Both the position numbers and the translations under genes were made by a program. 64,000 bases of DNA from Pseudomonadota bacterium. Its GTDB lineage: Bacteria > Pseudomonadota > Gammaproteobacteria > Steroidobacterales > Steroidobacteraceae. Below are positions 21,063 to 28,585 of the stretch, one piece after another. Where the stretch lies: NCBI GenBank assembly GCA_021805275.1, contig JAJZFQ010000006.1:1-64000 (forward strand), given 5' to 3'. The stretch's first letter is position 1. Each line of letters opens with the position of its first letter. The notes under the pieces are model-generated. The model saw nothing but the letters and a program-made list of their open reading frames with translations, made no database searches and was not told the DNA's origin.

Positions 21063-22967
21063 TCATTTCGCGCGGCGGGCCTTGAGCGCCAGCAGGAACC
21101 GCGCGGCGGCCGCGTCCAGTGTCCGGCGGTCCTGCGGTTGCCCGAATCCCCGTCCGGCCGTGGCCACGGTCAGCAACTCGGTGGACACACCGTGGAAGCG
21201 CAGCAGGTAGGCCAGCTGCTGTGCGTCCGCGGCGCGCACCGGGTCGCCGGCGAGCCCCTGCACGATCAGCAGCGGCGAGCGGATCCGCTCAACCTCCCCG
21301 AGCGGGGAGATGCGTCGCAGGAAACGCCCGACACCCGCGTCGCCCGGATCGCCGAACTCCGCCCGGCGGAACGCGCGCTGCCCGGCGGGCGCGCGCTCGA
21401 TGTAATCGTCAAGGCTCGCGATGCCGTCGACGTCGATCGCCCCGAGCAGGTGCCCGTCGAAGGTCGCCAGGCCATTGACCGCCAGCCAACCGCCGTAGCC
21501 GCGGCCCATGAGCACGATCCGATGCGCATCAAACCCCGGTTGCATGCCGATCCATACCATCAGCGAGCCGATGTCGCGCACCGCATCCAGGCGGTGCGCG
21601 CCGTCGGTCAGCTCGCGAAAACTCCGCCCGTATCCTGAGGAGCCGCGCACGTTCGGGGCGATGACCGCGTAGCCCAGATCATTGGCCACGAACTGCAGGA
21701 ACGGCCGCCAGCGGGGGCGGAACTGGCCGGCCGCATGCGCGTGCAACACGATGAGCACCGGCGAAGGGGCGGGGCCGGGCGGCAGATAGATGTAGGCTGA
21801 CACCATGCGCCAGTGACCGTCGATCCGGTCCCAGGTCGGATAGTGCACCAGCCGCGCCGCAACGCCCGGCGCCGCGCACGCGCCGCGCCACCAGCGCTGC
21901 ACGAGCCCGCGGGCGGCGTCGTACACGGCGATCTCGGGTGGCTGGCGGCTCGACTGGAACGTGAACGCCAGGCGATGGCCCGCATCGAACCTGAGGCCAT
22001 CGATCACCCCGTCATTGAGCCACGGCACCGCGACATCGAGCTTGGTCTGCCCATCCCACACGTGCAGGTGGCTCTGGCCGTCGACGTCGAGCGTGTAGGC
22101 GAGGTAGCGGCCGCCGGCACTGGCCGCAAAGCCAGTGACGTCCCAGGGCAGCGCGGCCGAGATGACCTGCACGCGCCCCGATTGCAGATCGACGCGCAGC
22201 AGCCGCTCGAAGTCGCTGTCCTGGTTCGAGATGAGCTCCACGGCCGCCCCGCCGGGGGCGAAGCGGGCCGATCTGATGCGCGCCGGCGCGAGCGGCACGC
22301 TCGTGAGCACACCATCACTCGCCCGCAGCGTGTAGAGGGACTGCTGGTCAGGGCCGTCCTCGCGCGCGAGCAGCAGCGTCCGGCCATCGCGCGCCCAGTC
22401 GAGCAGCCGCCAGCGCCCCTCGAGCGCACCGGCCACGAGGCGGGGCGGCCCCCCTCCGCCGGCCACTGCGATGTAGACGGCCTCGCTGGCCCCTCCGGGA
22501 GCGCGGCCCAGGAAGGCGACACGGCCACCGCCCGCCGACCAGACCGGCGTCCCGAGCACGGCGGCGCCGCCGGCGAGCGAATGTTGCGCACCCGTGCCGT
22601 CGCGAATGCGCCATTGCGTCGCGCCGGCAACACGGCGCGCGTACAGCAGGCGCACCCCGGAGCGCGGAGCGAGCGCACGACGCACGCCGCCGCGAAGGGT
22701 ACCCAACACCTGCGCGGCAACACCCGGGCCGTCGAGACGCTCAAGCAGGATGCCGTGGCCGGTGTGCGCCTCGAGCAGCATCTGTCCCCCGGGCAGCCAA
22801 TCGAGGAAGCGCGCGCCGCGCCACTGCTGCGCGCGCTGCAGGGCCTGTGCGAGCGCCGGAGGCAACGGCGCCGCGATATCGAGCGCGGCCGGCGAGGGCG
22901 GCGGACGGCAAAGGGCCAGCAGTGCCGCGGCGGCGAGCGCCCGGCCGGCGAATGTCTGGGAAGTCAT
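21063..22967 (-). CDS. S9 prolyl-oligopeptidase-like protein lacking catalytic Ser and His
   Basis: 634 residues with a signal peptide (about 1-27, ALAAAALLALCRPPPSPAA). The beta-propeller half (about 35-380) has WSAGGGRVAFLGRAP and LLDWARDGRTLLLARED repeats; the alpha/beta-hydrolase half follows (about 385-630). The nucleophile elbow reads MGRGYGGW: residue 490 is Gly where S9 enzymes have Ser (GxSYGG). The C-terminal TAGRGFG has Arg606 at the place of the usual catalytic His. The fold seems intact (family length, no frameshift), so this is probably a periplasmic pseudoenzyme or a binding protein, not a peptidase. It is divergent from the MBL gene with 35 bp between starts. Confidence 0.85.
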   Translation of the reverse strand: MTSQTFAGRALAAAALLALCRPPPSPAALDIAAPLPPALAQALQRAQQWRGARFLDWLPGGQMLLEAHTGHGILLERLDGPGVAAQVLGTLRGGVRRALAPRSGVRLLYARRVAGATQWRIRDGTGAQHSLAGGAAVLGTPVWSAGGGRVAFLGRAPGGASEAVYIAVAGGGGPPRLVAGALEGRWRLLDWARDGRTLLLAREDGPDQQSLYTLRASDGVLTSVPLAPARIRSARFAPGGAAVELISNQDSDFERLLRVDLQSGRVQVISAALPWDVTGFAASAGGRYLAYTLDVDGQSHLHVWDGQTKLDVAVPWLNDGVIDGLRFDAGHRLAFTFQSSRQPPEIAVYDAARGLVQRWWRGACAAPGVAARLVHYPTWDRIDGHWRMVSAYIYLPPGPAPSPVLIVLHAHAAGQFRPRWRPFLQFVANDLGYAVIAPNVRGSSGYGRSFRELTDGAHRLDAVRDIGSLMVWIGMQPGFDAHRIVLMGRGYGGWLAVNGLATFDGHLLGAIDVDGIASLDDYIERAPAGQRAFRRAEFGDPGDAGVGRFLRRISPLGEVERIRSPLLIVQGLAGDPVRAADAQQLAYLLRFHGVSTELLTVATAGRGFGQPQDRRTLDAAAARFLLALKARRAK

Positions 22968-23002
22968 ATCGCTATGCTAGCGCAACCGGCTACCATGACA
23001 GC

Positions 23003-23974
23003 ATGAGCGATGAAATTTCGGCGCTGCCGACACCCCGGCTCACGCGCCACCCCGATGGCATCACCGCCGTCGACACCGAGTACCTGTACCCGGGCCACGC
23101 CGCCGCGCACCTGGTGATGCAGGACGGACGGGCCGCATTCGTCGACGTGGGCACCAATGACTCGGTGCCTTATCTGCTCGCGGCGCTGCGCGCGCTCGGC
23201 CTTGAGCCTGGGGCGGTCGATTACGTGCTGCTGACGCATGTCCATCTCGATCACGCCGGCGGCGCCGGCCGGCTCATGCGGGCGCTGCCCAACGCCCGCT
23301 GCGTGCTGCACCCGCGGGGCGCGCCGCACATGATCGATCCGGCCCGACTGATCGCCGGCTCGCGGACCGTGTACGGGCCGGAGCGCTTCGAGCGTCTCTA
23401 CGGCCGGATCGAGCCGATCGAGGCCGGTCGCGTGCACGTGACCCGGGACGGGGAGCGGCTGCGCCTCGCCGGACGCGAGTTCGAGATCCTGCACACACCG
23501 GGACACGCGCTGCATCACCAGGTATTCGTCGACCTCGCGCACCGCGGCATCTTCACCGGCGACACGTTCGGCATCTCCTATCGCGAGCTCGACAGTCCCG
23601 CCGGCGCGTTCATCTTCCCGACCACGACACCCACGCAGTTCGACCCGGCGCAGCTGCGCGCATCGGTCGAGCGGCTCCTCGCCTATGCCCCGCAGGCGAT
23701 GTACCTGATGCACTACAGCCGCGTCACCGAGGTACCGCGGCTCGGGGCGTCTCTGCTCGAGCAGATCGCGGCGCTCGAGCGGATCGCCCGCGCCGGCGCG
23801 GCGGCGCCGGACCGCTCCGCCGCGATCCGCGCCGGCATGTGGCAGCTGTGGCTCGAGCGGGCGCACCGCCACGGCTGCCCGCTCGAGGATGCTCGCCTCG
23901 CGCAGCTGCTCGAGGGGGATCTCGAACTGAACACGCAGGGGCTCGTCCATTGGCTGGACACCCGCGCCGGATGA
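23003..23974 (+). CDS. MBL-fold metallo-hydrolase
   Basis: 323 residues without signal peptide. Metal ligands are seen: THVHLDHAGG near 80, His in HTPGHALHHQVF near 162, Asp in FTGDTFGIS near 183, and a late His in MHYSRV near 235. The set matches the di-zinc metallo-beta-lactamase fold; the substrate is not predictable. ATG 23003 is the first start that fits the fold; the longer frame to 22847 runs antisense to the S9-like gene. Confidence 0.88.
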   Translation: MSDEISALPTPRLTRHPDGITAVDTEYLYPGHAAAHLVMQDGRAAFVDVGTNDSVPYLLAALRALGLEPGAVDYVLLTHVHLDHAGGAGRLMRALPNARCVLHPRGAPHMIDPARLIAGSRTVYGPERFERLYGRIEPIEAGRVHVTRDGERLRLAGREFEILHTPGHALHHQVFVDLAHRGIFTGDTFGISYRELDSPAGAFIFPTTTPTQFDPAQLRASVERLLAYAPQAMYLMHYSRVTEVPRLGASLLEQIAALERIARAGAAAPDRSAAIRAGMWQLWLERAHRHGCPLEDARLAQLLEGDLELNTQGLVHWLDTRAG

Positions 23975-24087
23975 GCGGCCCGGCCCGGAGCACTCCGGTG
24001 GCGGCCTTAAGGGTTACTTAAGAATGTCCCGGTACGCTTGCCCCTGGACTCGTTTTTCGTTGAACCATCGGATTCGCAGAGGCTGAT

Positions 24088-25560
24088 ATGAGCATGAGGA
24101 CCGTGATTCGAAACCCGCTGATCGCCGCGGCGCTCGGCATCCTGATCGGCGCGGCGCCGCTGGCGGCGCTGTACGGAGTGCGTTCGGCCCGGGCCGCCAA
24201 TACGCCGCCCGCGGCAGTGACCTCCAGCGCCCCCCGGGGCGGCGTCGCAGTCGTGCTGCCGGACTTCGCCACCCTGGTCAAGCAATACGGCCCGGCGGTG
24301 GTGAGCATCCACGTCATCGAGAAGTCGACCGATTCGGGGGCAAGCGGCCAGAGCGCACCGTTCGGGCCGAACAGCCCCTTCGCCCCGTTCTTCCACAATT
24401 TCCCGCTCACGCCTCAGCAGCAGACCCCGATCATGGGCGAGGGCTCGGGGTTCATCATCCGCCCCGACGGCCTGATCCTGACCAATGCGCACGTCGTCGC
24501 CGGTGCGAGCAAGGTGACCGTGCAGCTGCGCAACCGGCGGGAATACCGCGGCAAGGTGATCGGGATCGACAAGATCTCGGACGTGGCCGTGGTGAAGATC
24601 GACGCGAACAACCTGCCGACGGTGAACATCGGTAATTCCGACCGGCTCGAGGTCGGCCAGTGGGTGCTCGCGATCGGCGCGCCGTTCGGCTTCGACAACA
24701 CCGCCACCGCGGGCATCGTCAGCGCCAAGGGCCGGGTGCTGCCGAATTCCAACAAGTTCGATTATGTGCCGTTCATCCAGACCGACGTGCCGATCAACCC
24801 CGGCAACTCCGGCGGGCCGCTGTTCAACATGCAGGGGCAGGTGGTCGGCATCAACTCGGAGATCTACAGCCGCTCCGGCGGCTACATGGGCCTGTCGTTC
24901 TCGATCCCGATCAACGTGGCCATGCACGTGGCCAACCAGCTGATCGCCACCGGGCAGGTGCACCGCGGCGAGCTCGGCATCCTGATCGAGCGGCTGAACC
25001 AGGGGCTGGCCGACTCGTTCGGTCTGTCCGCGCCCGAGGGCGCGCTGGTCACCAGCGTCGAGCCCGGCAGCCCGGCGCAGGCCGCCGGTATCCAGCCCGG
25101 CGATGTGATCCTGGCGCTCAACGGCCACAAGATCGAGAACATGTCCGACCTGCCGGTGCAGGTGGCAAGCCTGATGCCCGGCACCCAGGTGAACCTGACG
25201 ATCTGGCGCAACCACGCCGAGCGGCACGTCGTGGCCACCCTCGGGACCATGGGCAACAAGACGCTCGCGGCTGTCAACGGCGCCGATCAGCCGGGCGGGC
25301 GGCTCGGGCTGGTGGTCCGCCCGCTGAGCCCCGACGAGCAGCAGCAGGCAAGCACACACGGCGGGCTGCTGGTGCAGGGCGTACGGGGCCCGGCGCAGGA
25401 TGCCGGCATCCAGCCGGGCGACATCATTCTCTCGGCGAACGGCCAGAAAGTCTCGACCCCGGGCCAGCTGCGCGCGGCTGTGGCCAAATCCAAGGGCCAC
25501 GTGGCGCTGCTGATCCAGCGCGGAGACACGCGGATCTTCGTGCCGGTCGAGGTGCAGTAA
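24088..25560 (+). CDS. Periplasmic serine protease, Do/DegP-DegQ family
   Basis: 490 residues with a signal peptide (cleavage near 36, ARSARA|A). The trypsin-like domain (about 60-270) has the triad His in LTNAHVVAGA, Asp in SDVAVVKID and Ser in NPGNSGGPLF. Two PDZ domains follow (about 290-380 and 400-485). It degrades or refolds damaged envelope proteins. GAGG 5 nt before ATG 24088 supports the start. The region 23975-24087 showed no convincing sigmaE promoter. Confidence 0.95.
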   Translation: MSMRTVIRNPLIAAALGILIGAAPLAALYGVRSARAANTPPAAVTSSAPRGGVAVVLPDFATLVKQYGPAVVSIHVIEKSTDSGASGQSAPFGPNSPFAPFFHNFPLTPQQQTPIMGEGSGFIIRPDGLILTNAHVVAGASKVTVQLRNRREYRGKVIGIDKISDVAVVKIDANNLPTVNIGNSDRLEVGQWVLAIGAPFGFDNTATAGIVSAKGRVLPNSNKFDYVPFIQTDVPINPGNSGGPLFNMQGQVVGINSEIYSRSGGYMGLSFSIPINVAMHVANQLIATGQVHRGELGILIERLNQGLADSFGLSAPEGALVTSVEPGSPAQAAGIQPGDVILALNGHKIENMSDLPVQVASLMPGTQVNLTIWRNHAERHVVATLGTMGNKTLAAVNGADQPGGRLGLVVRPLSPDEQQQASTHGGLLVQGVRGPAQDAGIQPGDIILSANGQKVSTPGQLRAAVAKSKGHVALLIQRGDTRIFVPVEVQ

Positions 25561-25566
25561 ACGCGC

Positions 25567-25596
25567 GCCGGGGAGCGCCGCAGGGCGGTCCCCGGC
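25567..25596 (+). terminator. Hairpin after the Do-family protease
   Basis: Stem GCCGGGGA/TCCCCGGC (8 bp) with an inner CGCC/GGCG stem and GCAG loop, 6 nt after the stop codon. No U-tract. The 225-bp gap 25561-25785 holds this, the 25739 hairpin and no gene. Confidence 0.5.
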
Positions 25597-25738
25597 GGCA
25601 ACGCGCGATGGGGTTGTGGCAGGGAATGCCCGCCGTGGCAGACCGAGGGCGCTCGCGGCCTGCGCCCGGTGCCGCGCGATGGCGTCAAGGGCGCGCTGAG
25701 CGCCCGGCCGACACCGGTTTCCCCGGCCGGTGCGTTGC

Positions 25739-25771
25739 GGTCCGGGAAGGGTTGAACACCCTTCCCGGACC
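25739..25771. terminator. 14-bp perfect hairpin between convergent genes
   Basis: GGTCCGGGAAGGGT pairs perfectly with ACCCTTCCCGGACC around a 5-nt TGAAC loop. It lies 14 nt beyond the cytochrome stop and 178 nt beyond the protease stop, so it can act on both strands. No U-tract on either side. Confidence 0.6.
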
Positions 25772-25785
25772 GGGTTGTCGCAGGA

Positions 25786-26457
25786 TCAGCGCCGGGTGGA
25801 CCAGCGCGTGTGCAGCCGCGGCACGGTATGCAGACCGGGCTGCAGATGGCTGAAGTAGGCCGCGACGGTGCGAATCTGCTCGTTCGTGAGCGAATGGGCG
25901 ATCGCATCCATGATCGGACTCTGCCGATAGCCGCTCTGATACTCGTGCAGTACGCGGATCAGGTAGCTCTCGTGCTGGCCGGCGAGGGTCGGATACATCG
26001 GCGCCACGCCGATGCCGTCGGCACCATGGCAGGACGCGCACACTTCGGCTGCCTCGGGCACCGCCGAGGCGGCCACCGGCTGAGCGCCGGTCACCGGCTT
26101 GCCGCCAAGATACGTCGCCACGTCGGCGATCTGCTGCTCGGACAGCGACATCGCCTGCAGGTGCATGGTCGGAAAGGCGCGATGGCCATCGCGGTATTCG
26201 TTCAAGGCCGCGATGAGATACGTGACCGACTGGCCCCGCAGCCGCGGCACGGCGTAGTTGGGGTAGGCGTTACGGTATCCTCTGATGCCGTGACAGCCCA
26301 GGCAGGTGTACCCGATGATCTTGCCCTGCCGCGCGTGACCCGCCGGCGGTTGCTGGGCCGACGCGCCGGTCGCGAGCGCGGCGCACGCCACAGCGGCGAT
26401 TGCCAGCGCGAGCCGCAGCCCCGAACGCGCGTGTGAACGCAGCCAAAGTTCCGACAT
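25786..26457 (-). CDS. Dihaem cytochrome c (c4-like)
   Basis: 223 residues with a signal peptide (about 1-34, ending TGASAQQ). Two c-type haem sites, CLGCH near 52 and CASCH near 141, each followed by a domain of about 90 residues. Candidate axial Met residues are in FPTMHLQAMSL and SPIMDAIAH. The two-domain tandem layout is like cytochrome c4, a periplasmic electron carrier to terminal oxidases. GGAG 6 nt before ATG 26457 supports the start. Confidence 0.9.
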   Translation of the reverse strand: MSELWLRSHARSGLRLALAIAAVACAALATGASAQQPPAGHARQGKIIGYTCLGCHGIRGYRNAYPNYAVPRLRGQSVTYLIAALNEYRDGHRAFPTMHLQAMSLSEQQIADVATYLGGKPVTGAQPVAASAVPEAAEVCASCHGADGIGVAPMYPTLAGQHESYLIRVLHEYQSGYRQSPIMDAIAHSLTNEQIRTVAAYFSHLQPGLHTVPRLHTRWSTRR

Positions 26458-26538
26458 GGTGATCTCCGGCCAAGTGCGCAAAGCAGGGACGGATCTTATC
26501 GGACGGGCCACCTCGAACGCCAGCCGGGCGAAAAGACC

Positions 26539-26976
26539 GTGATCGGACTGATCCAGCGGGTGGCCCGCGCGCAGGTGAGCACCGGGGGGCGGACGCTCGG
26601 GGCAATCGGCCCCGGCACCCTGGCGCTGATCGGCGTGCAGCGCGGGGATGACCGGGCGGCCGCCGACCGGCTGCTCGAGCGGCTGCTGACCTACCGGATC
26701 TTCCCGGACGCGGCCGGCCGCATGAACGTCGCGCTGCGCGCCGCCGGCGGCGGGCTGCTCCTGGTGCCGCAGTTCACCCTGGCCGCCGACACCCGCAAAG
26801 GCACGCGGGCCGGCTTCAGCGCCGCCGCGGCGCCCGAGGAGGCCTGCGAGCTCTACGCCTACCTGGTGCGCAAGGCCGAGGCTCGGCACACGCCGGTGGC
26901 CAGCGGCGCGTTCGGCACCGACATGCAGGTCGAGCTGGTGAACGACGGTCCGGTGACGTTCTGGCTGCAGAGCTGA
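26539..26976 (+). CDS. dtd: D-aminoacyl-tRNA deacylase
   Basis: 145 residues, the full family length, starting at GTG 26539. It hydrolyses D-aminoacyl-tRNA and Gly-tRNA(Ala). The Gly-cisPro motif NDGPVTFWLQS at the C-terminus is intact. The SQFTL motif reads PQFTL (LLLVPQFTLAADT near 80), and the usual RPxFS is RAGFS. The catalytic Thr region of the motif is kept, so activity is probable but not certain. It is divergent from the cytochrome gene. Confidence 0.92.
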   Translation: MIGLIQRVARAQVSTGGRTLGAIGPGTLALIGVQRGDDRAAADRLLERLLTYRIFPDAAGRMNVALRAAGGGLLLVPQFTLAADTRKGTRAGFSAAAAPEEACELYAYLVRKAEARHTPVASGAFGTDMQVELVNDGPVTFWLQS

Positions 26977-27036
26977 GCGCGCTGGCAATCCGTGTTTTTG
27001 CGGATCTCCCGCGGGCCAAATTTTCTCGGCCGAAGC

Positions 27037-27055
27037 AGGCCAATTGGCCTATGAT
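27037..27055 (+). promoter_or_regulatory. Palindrome and candidate -10 upstream of tatA
   Basis: AGGCCAATTGGCCT (27037-27050) is a 14-bp perfect palindrome directly followed by TATGAT (27050-27055), a good -10. No -35 is evident, so an activator or repressor on the palindrome is possible. It lies 45 bp before tatA. Confidence 0.35.
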
Positions 27056-27099
27056 GAGCGCTGGTTAATCGTCATGCGCGCAAGCGGAGTCCAGAGCTT

Positions 27100-27357
27100 A
27101 TGGATTTCGATTTCAAGACCCTGCTGGTCATCCTGGTCGTCGTGCTGCTGATCTTCGGCGGCAAGAAGCTGCGCACGATCGGCGATGATCTGGGCCACGC
27201 CGTGCGGGGCTTCAAGAAGGCGATGAACGAGGGCGACAAGGAGGAGTCCACCTCGTCCGCCGATCCCCGGCAGATCCGCTCCGAAGCCTCCGATGCGGAA
27301 TTCCCGGAGACGATGAAGAGCGGCTCGCAGGCCCCCAAGAGCGGCCGCAACACCTGA
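27100..27357 (+). CDS. tatA: Sec-independent translocase pore subunit TatA
   Basis: 85 residues: one N-terminal membrane helix ([17 protein letters not shown]), the FGGKKLR hinge, an amphipathic helix with [18 protein letters not shown] and a polar tail. TatA oligomers form the pore for folded proteins with twin-arginine signals. First gene of tatABC. Confidence 0.95.
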   Translation: MDFDFKTLLVILVVVLLIFGGKKLRTIGDDLGHAVRGFKKAMNEGDKEESTSSADPRQIRSEASDAEFPETMKSGSQAPKSGRNT

Positions 27358-27385
27358 GCCCGGTGGCGCAGGCTCTCCCGCAGCG

Positions 27386-27404
27386 CGCGGCCCGCCGGGC
27401 CGCG
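27386..27404 (+). terminator. Intergenic hairpin between tatA and tatB
   Basis: An 8-bp perfect stem CGCGGCCC/GGGCCGCG with a 3-nt GCC loop, in the 92-bp tatA-tatB gap. It could attenuate transcription or protect the tatA mRNA, consistent with the known excess of TatA over TatBC. Confidence 0.45.
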
Positions 27405-27449
27405 ACTGCCGCGGACCGGGTCTGTCCCCGGCGCCTCCCCTGAGCGGCC

Positions 27450-27779
27450 ATGTTCGACTTCGGCTTTTCCGAAATCCTGCTCATCCTGGTCCTGGCGCTG
27501 ATCGTGCTGGGCCCGGAGAAGCTGCCCTCCGTCGTGCGGCGCGCCGGCCGCTGGGTGGGCCGCGCGCGCGCCATGGCGCGGCAGTTCCAGGACCAGCTGG
27601 AGGAGGAGATCGACGGCGCGAGCCGCCCACCGCCGCTGCAGCCCGACCCGCCGGTCACCGTCGAGCCGGTGGCCGAAGCGCCGCCCGCCGAGTCCGGCGT
27701 GCCGACCCAGGTCCCGGGGACCGGCACGCCGGCGGACACGGAACACGCCACGTCAGGGTCGCATGAGTCCCGAGGCTGA
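27450..27779 (+). CDS. tatB: Sec-independent translocase subunit TatB
   Basis: 109 residues. MFDFGFSEILLILVLALIVL is the signature membrane helix, then GPEKLP and an amphipathic helix RRAGRWVGRARAMARQFQDQ. The tail is Pro-rich. TatB joins TatC as substrate receptor. It overlaps tatC by 17 bp. Confidence 0.95.
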   Translation: MFDFGFSEILLILVLALIVLGPEKLPSVVRRAGRWVGRARAMARQFQDQLEEEIDGASRPPPLQPDPPVTVEPVAEAPPAESGVPTQVPGTGTPADTEHATSGSHESRG

Positions 27780-28533
27780 AAATCTCGCCGAAGGCACCCT
27801 GATCTCGCATCTGCTCGAACTGCGCGAGCGGCTCATCCGCACGCTGGTGGCGGTCGGGATCCTGTTCGTCCCCTGCGCTGTGTACGCCGATCAGCTGTTC
27901 ACCTGGGTCGCCCGGCCGCTGCTGCGGATGCTGCCCAAGGGCACCGGTCTCATCGCCACCGGGGTCGCCGCGCCCTTCACCACGCCGTTCAAGCTCGCCT
28001 TCTTCGTCGCGCTGCTCGCGGCGATGCCCTACGTGCTCTACCAGGTCTGGGCGTTCGTGGCGCCGGGGCTCTACCGGCACGAGAAGCGCTTTGCCCTGCC
28101 ACTGCTGATCTCAGCGATCGTGCTGTTCTACGTCGGCATGGCGTTCGCCTACTTCGCGGTATTTCCGGCGATGTTTCACTTCTTTGCCGCGACCACCCCG
28201 AAGGGCGTGGCGATGATGACCGACATCTCACAGTACCTGAACTTCGTGCTGGTGATGTTCGTCGCCTTCGGCGCGGCATTCGAGGTGCCGGTCGCGGTGG
28301 TGCTGCTGGTGGTGATGAACCTGGTGACGGTACAGAAGCTGCGCTCGATCCGCGGCTACGTGCTGCTCGGCTCGTTCATCGTCGCGGCATTCATCACCCC
28401 GCCCGATGCGGTCTCGCAGTCGATCATGGCGCTGCCGATGTACCTGCTCTACGAGACCGGCGTGATCATGGCGAGCGTGCTGGTGCGCCCCAAGCCCGAC
28501 ACGGCCGGGGAAGGATCCGGCGCACCGTCCTGA
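27763..28533 (+). CDS. tatC: Sec-independent translocase subunit TatC
   Basis: 256 residues with six membrane helices. N-terminal SHLLELRERLIRTLVAV, FYVGMAFAYFAVFP, and FGAAFEVPV with LRSIRGYVLLGSFIVAAFITPPD match the family. TatC is the twin-arginine signal receptor. Start ATG 27763 lies inside tatB. Confidence 0.96.
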   Translation: MSPEAENLAEGTLISHLLELRERLIRTLVAVGILFVPCAVYADQLFTWVARPLLRMLPKGTGLIATGVAAPFTTPFKLAFFVALLAAMPYVLYQVWAFVAPGLYRHEKRFALPLLISAIVLFYVGMAFAYFAVFPAMFHFFAATTPKGVAMMTDISQYLNFVLVMFVAFGAAFEVPVAVVLLVVMNLVTVQKLRSIRGYVLLGSFIVAAFITPPDAVSQSIMALPMYLLYETGVIMASVLVRPKPDTAGEGSGAPS

Positions 28534-28585
28534 CACGGTGCCCTGCTCGGCGGGGCACACAACAACAAGACCACGCGGGGGGACG

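Noticed and set aside
23975..24087. SigmaE promoter for the Do-family protease
   Set aside because: GAACC and CTGAT are present, but the second would lie on the start codon; spacing is wrong.
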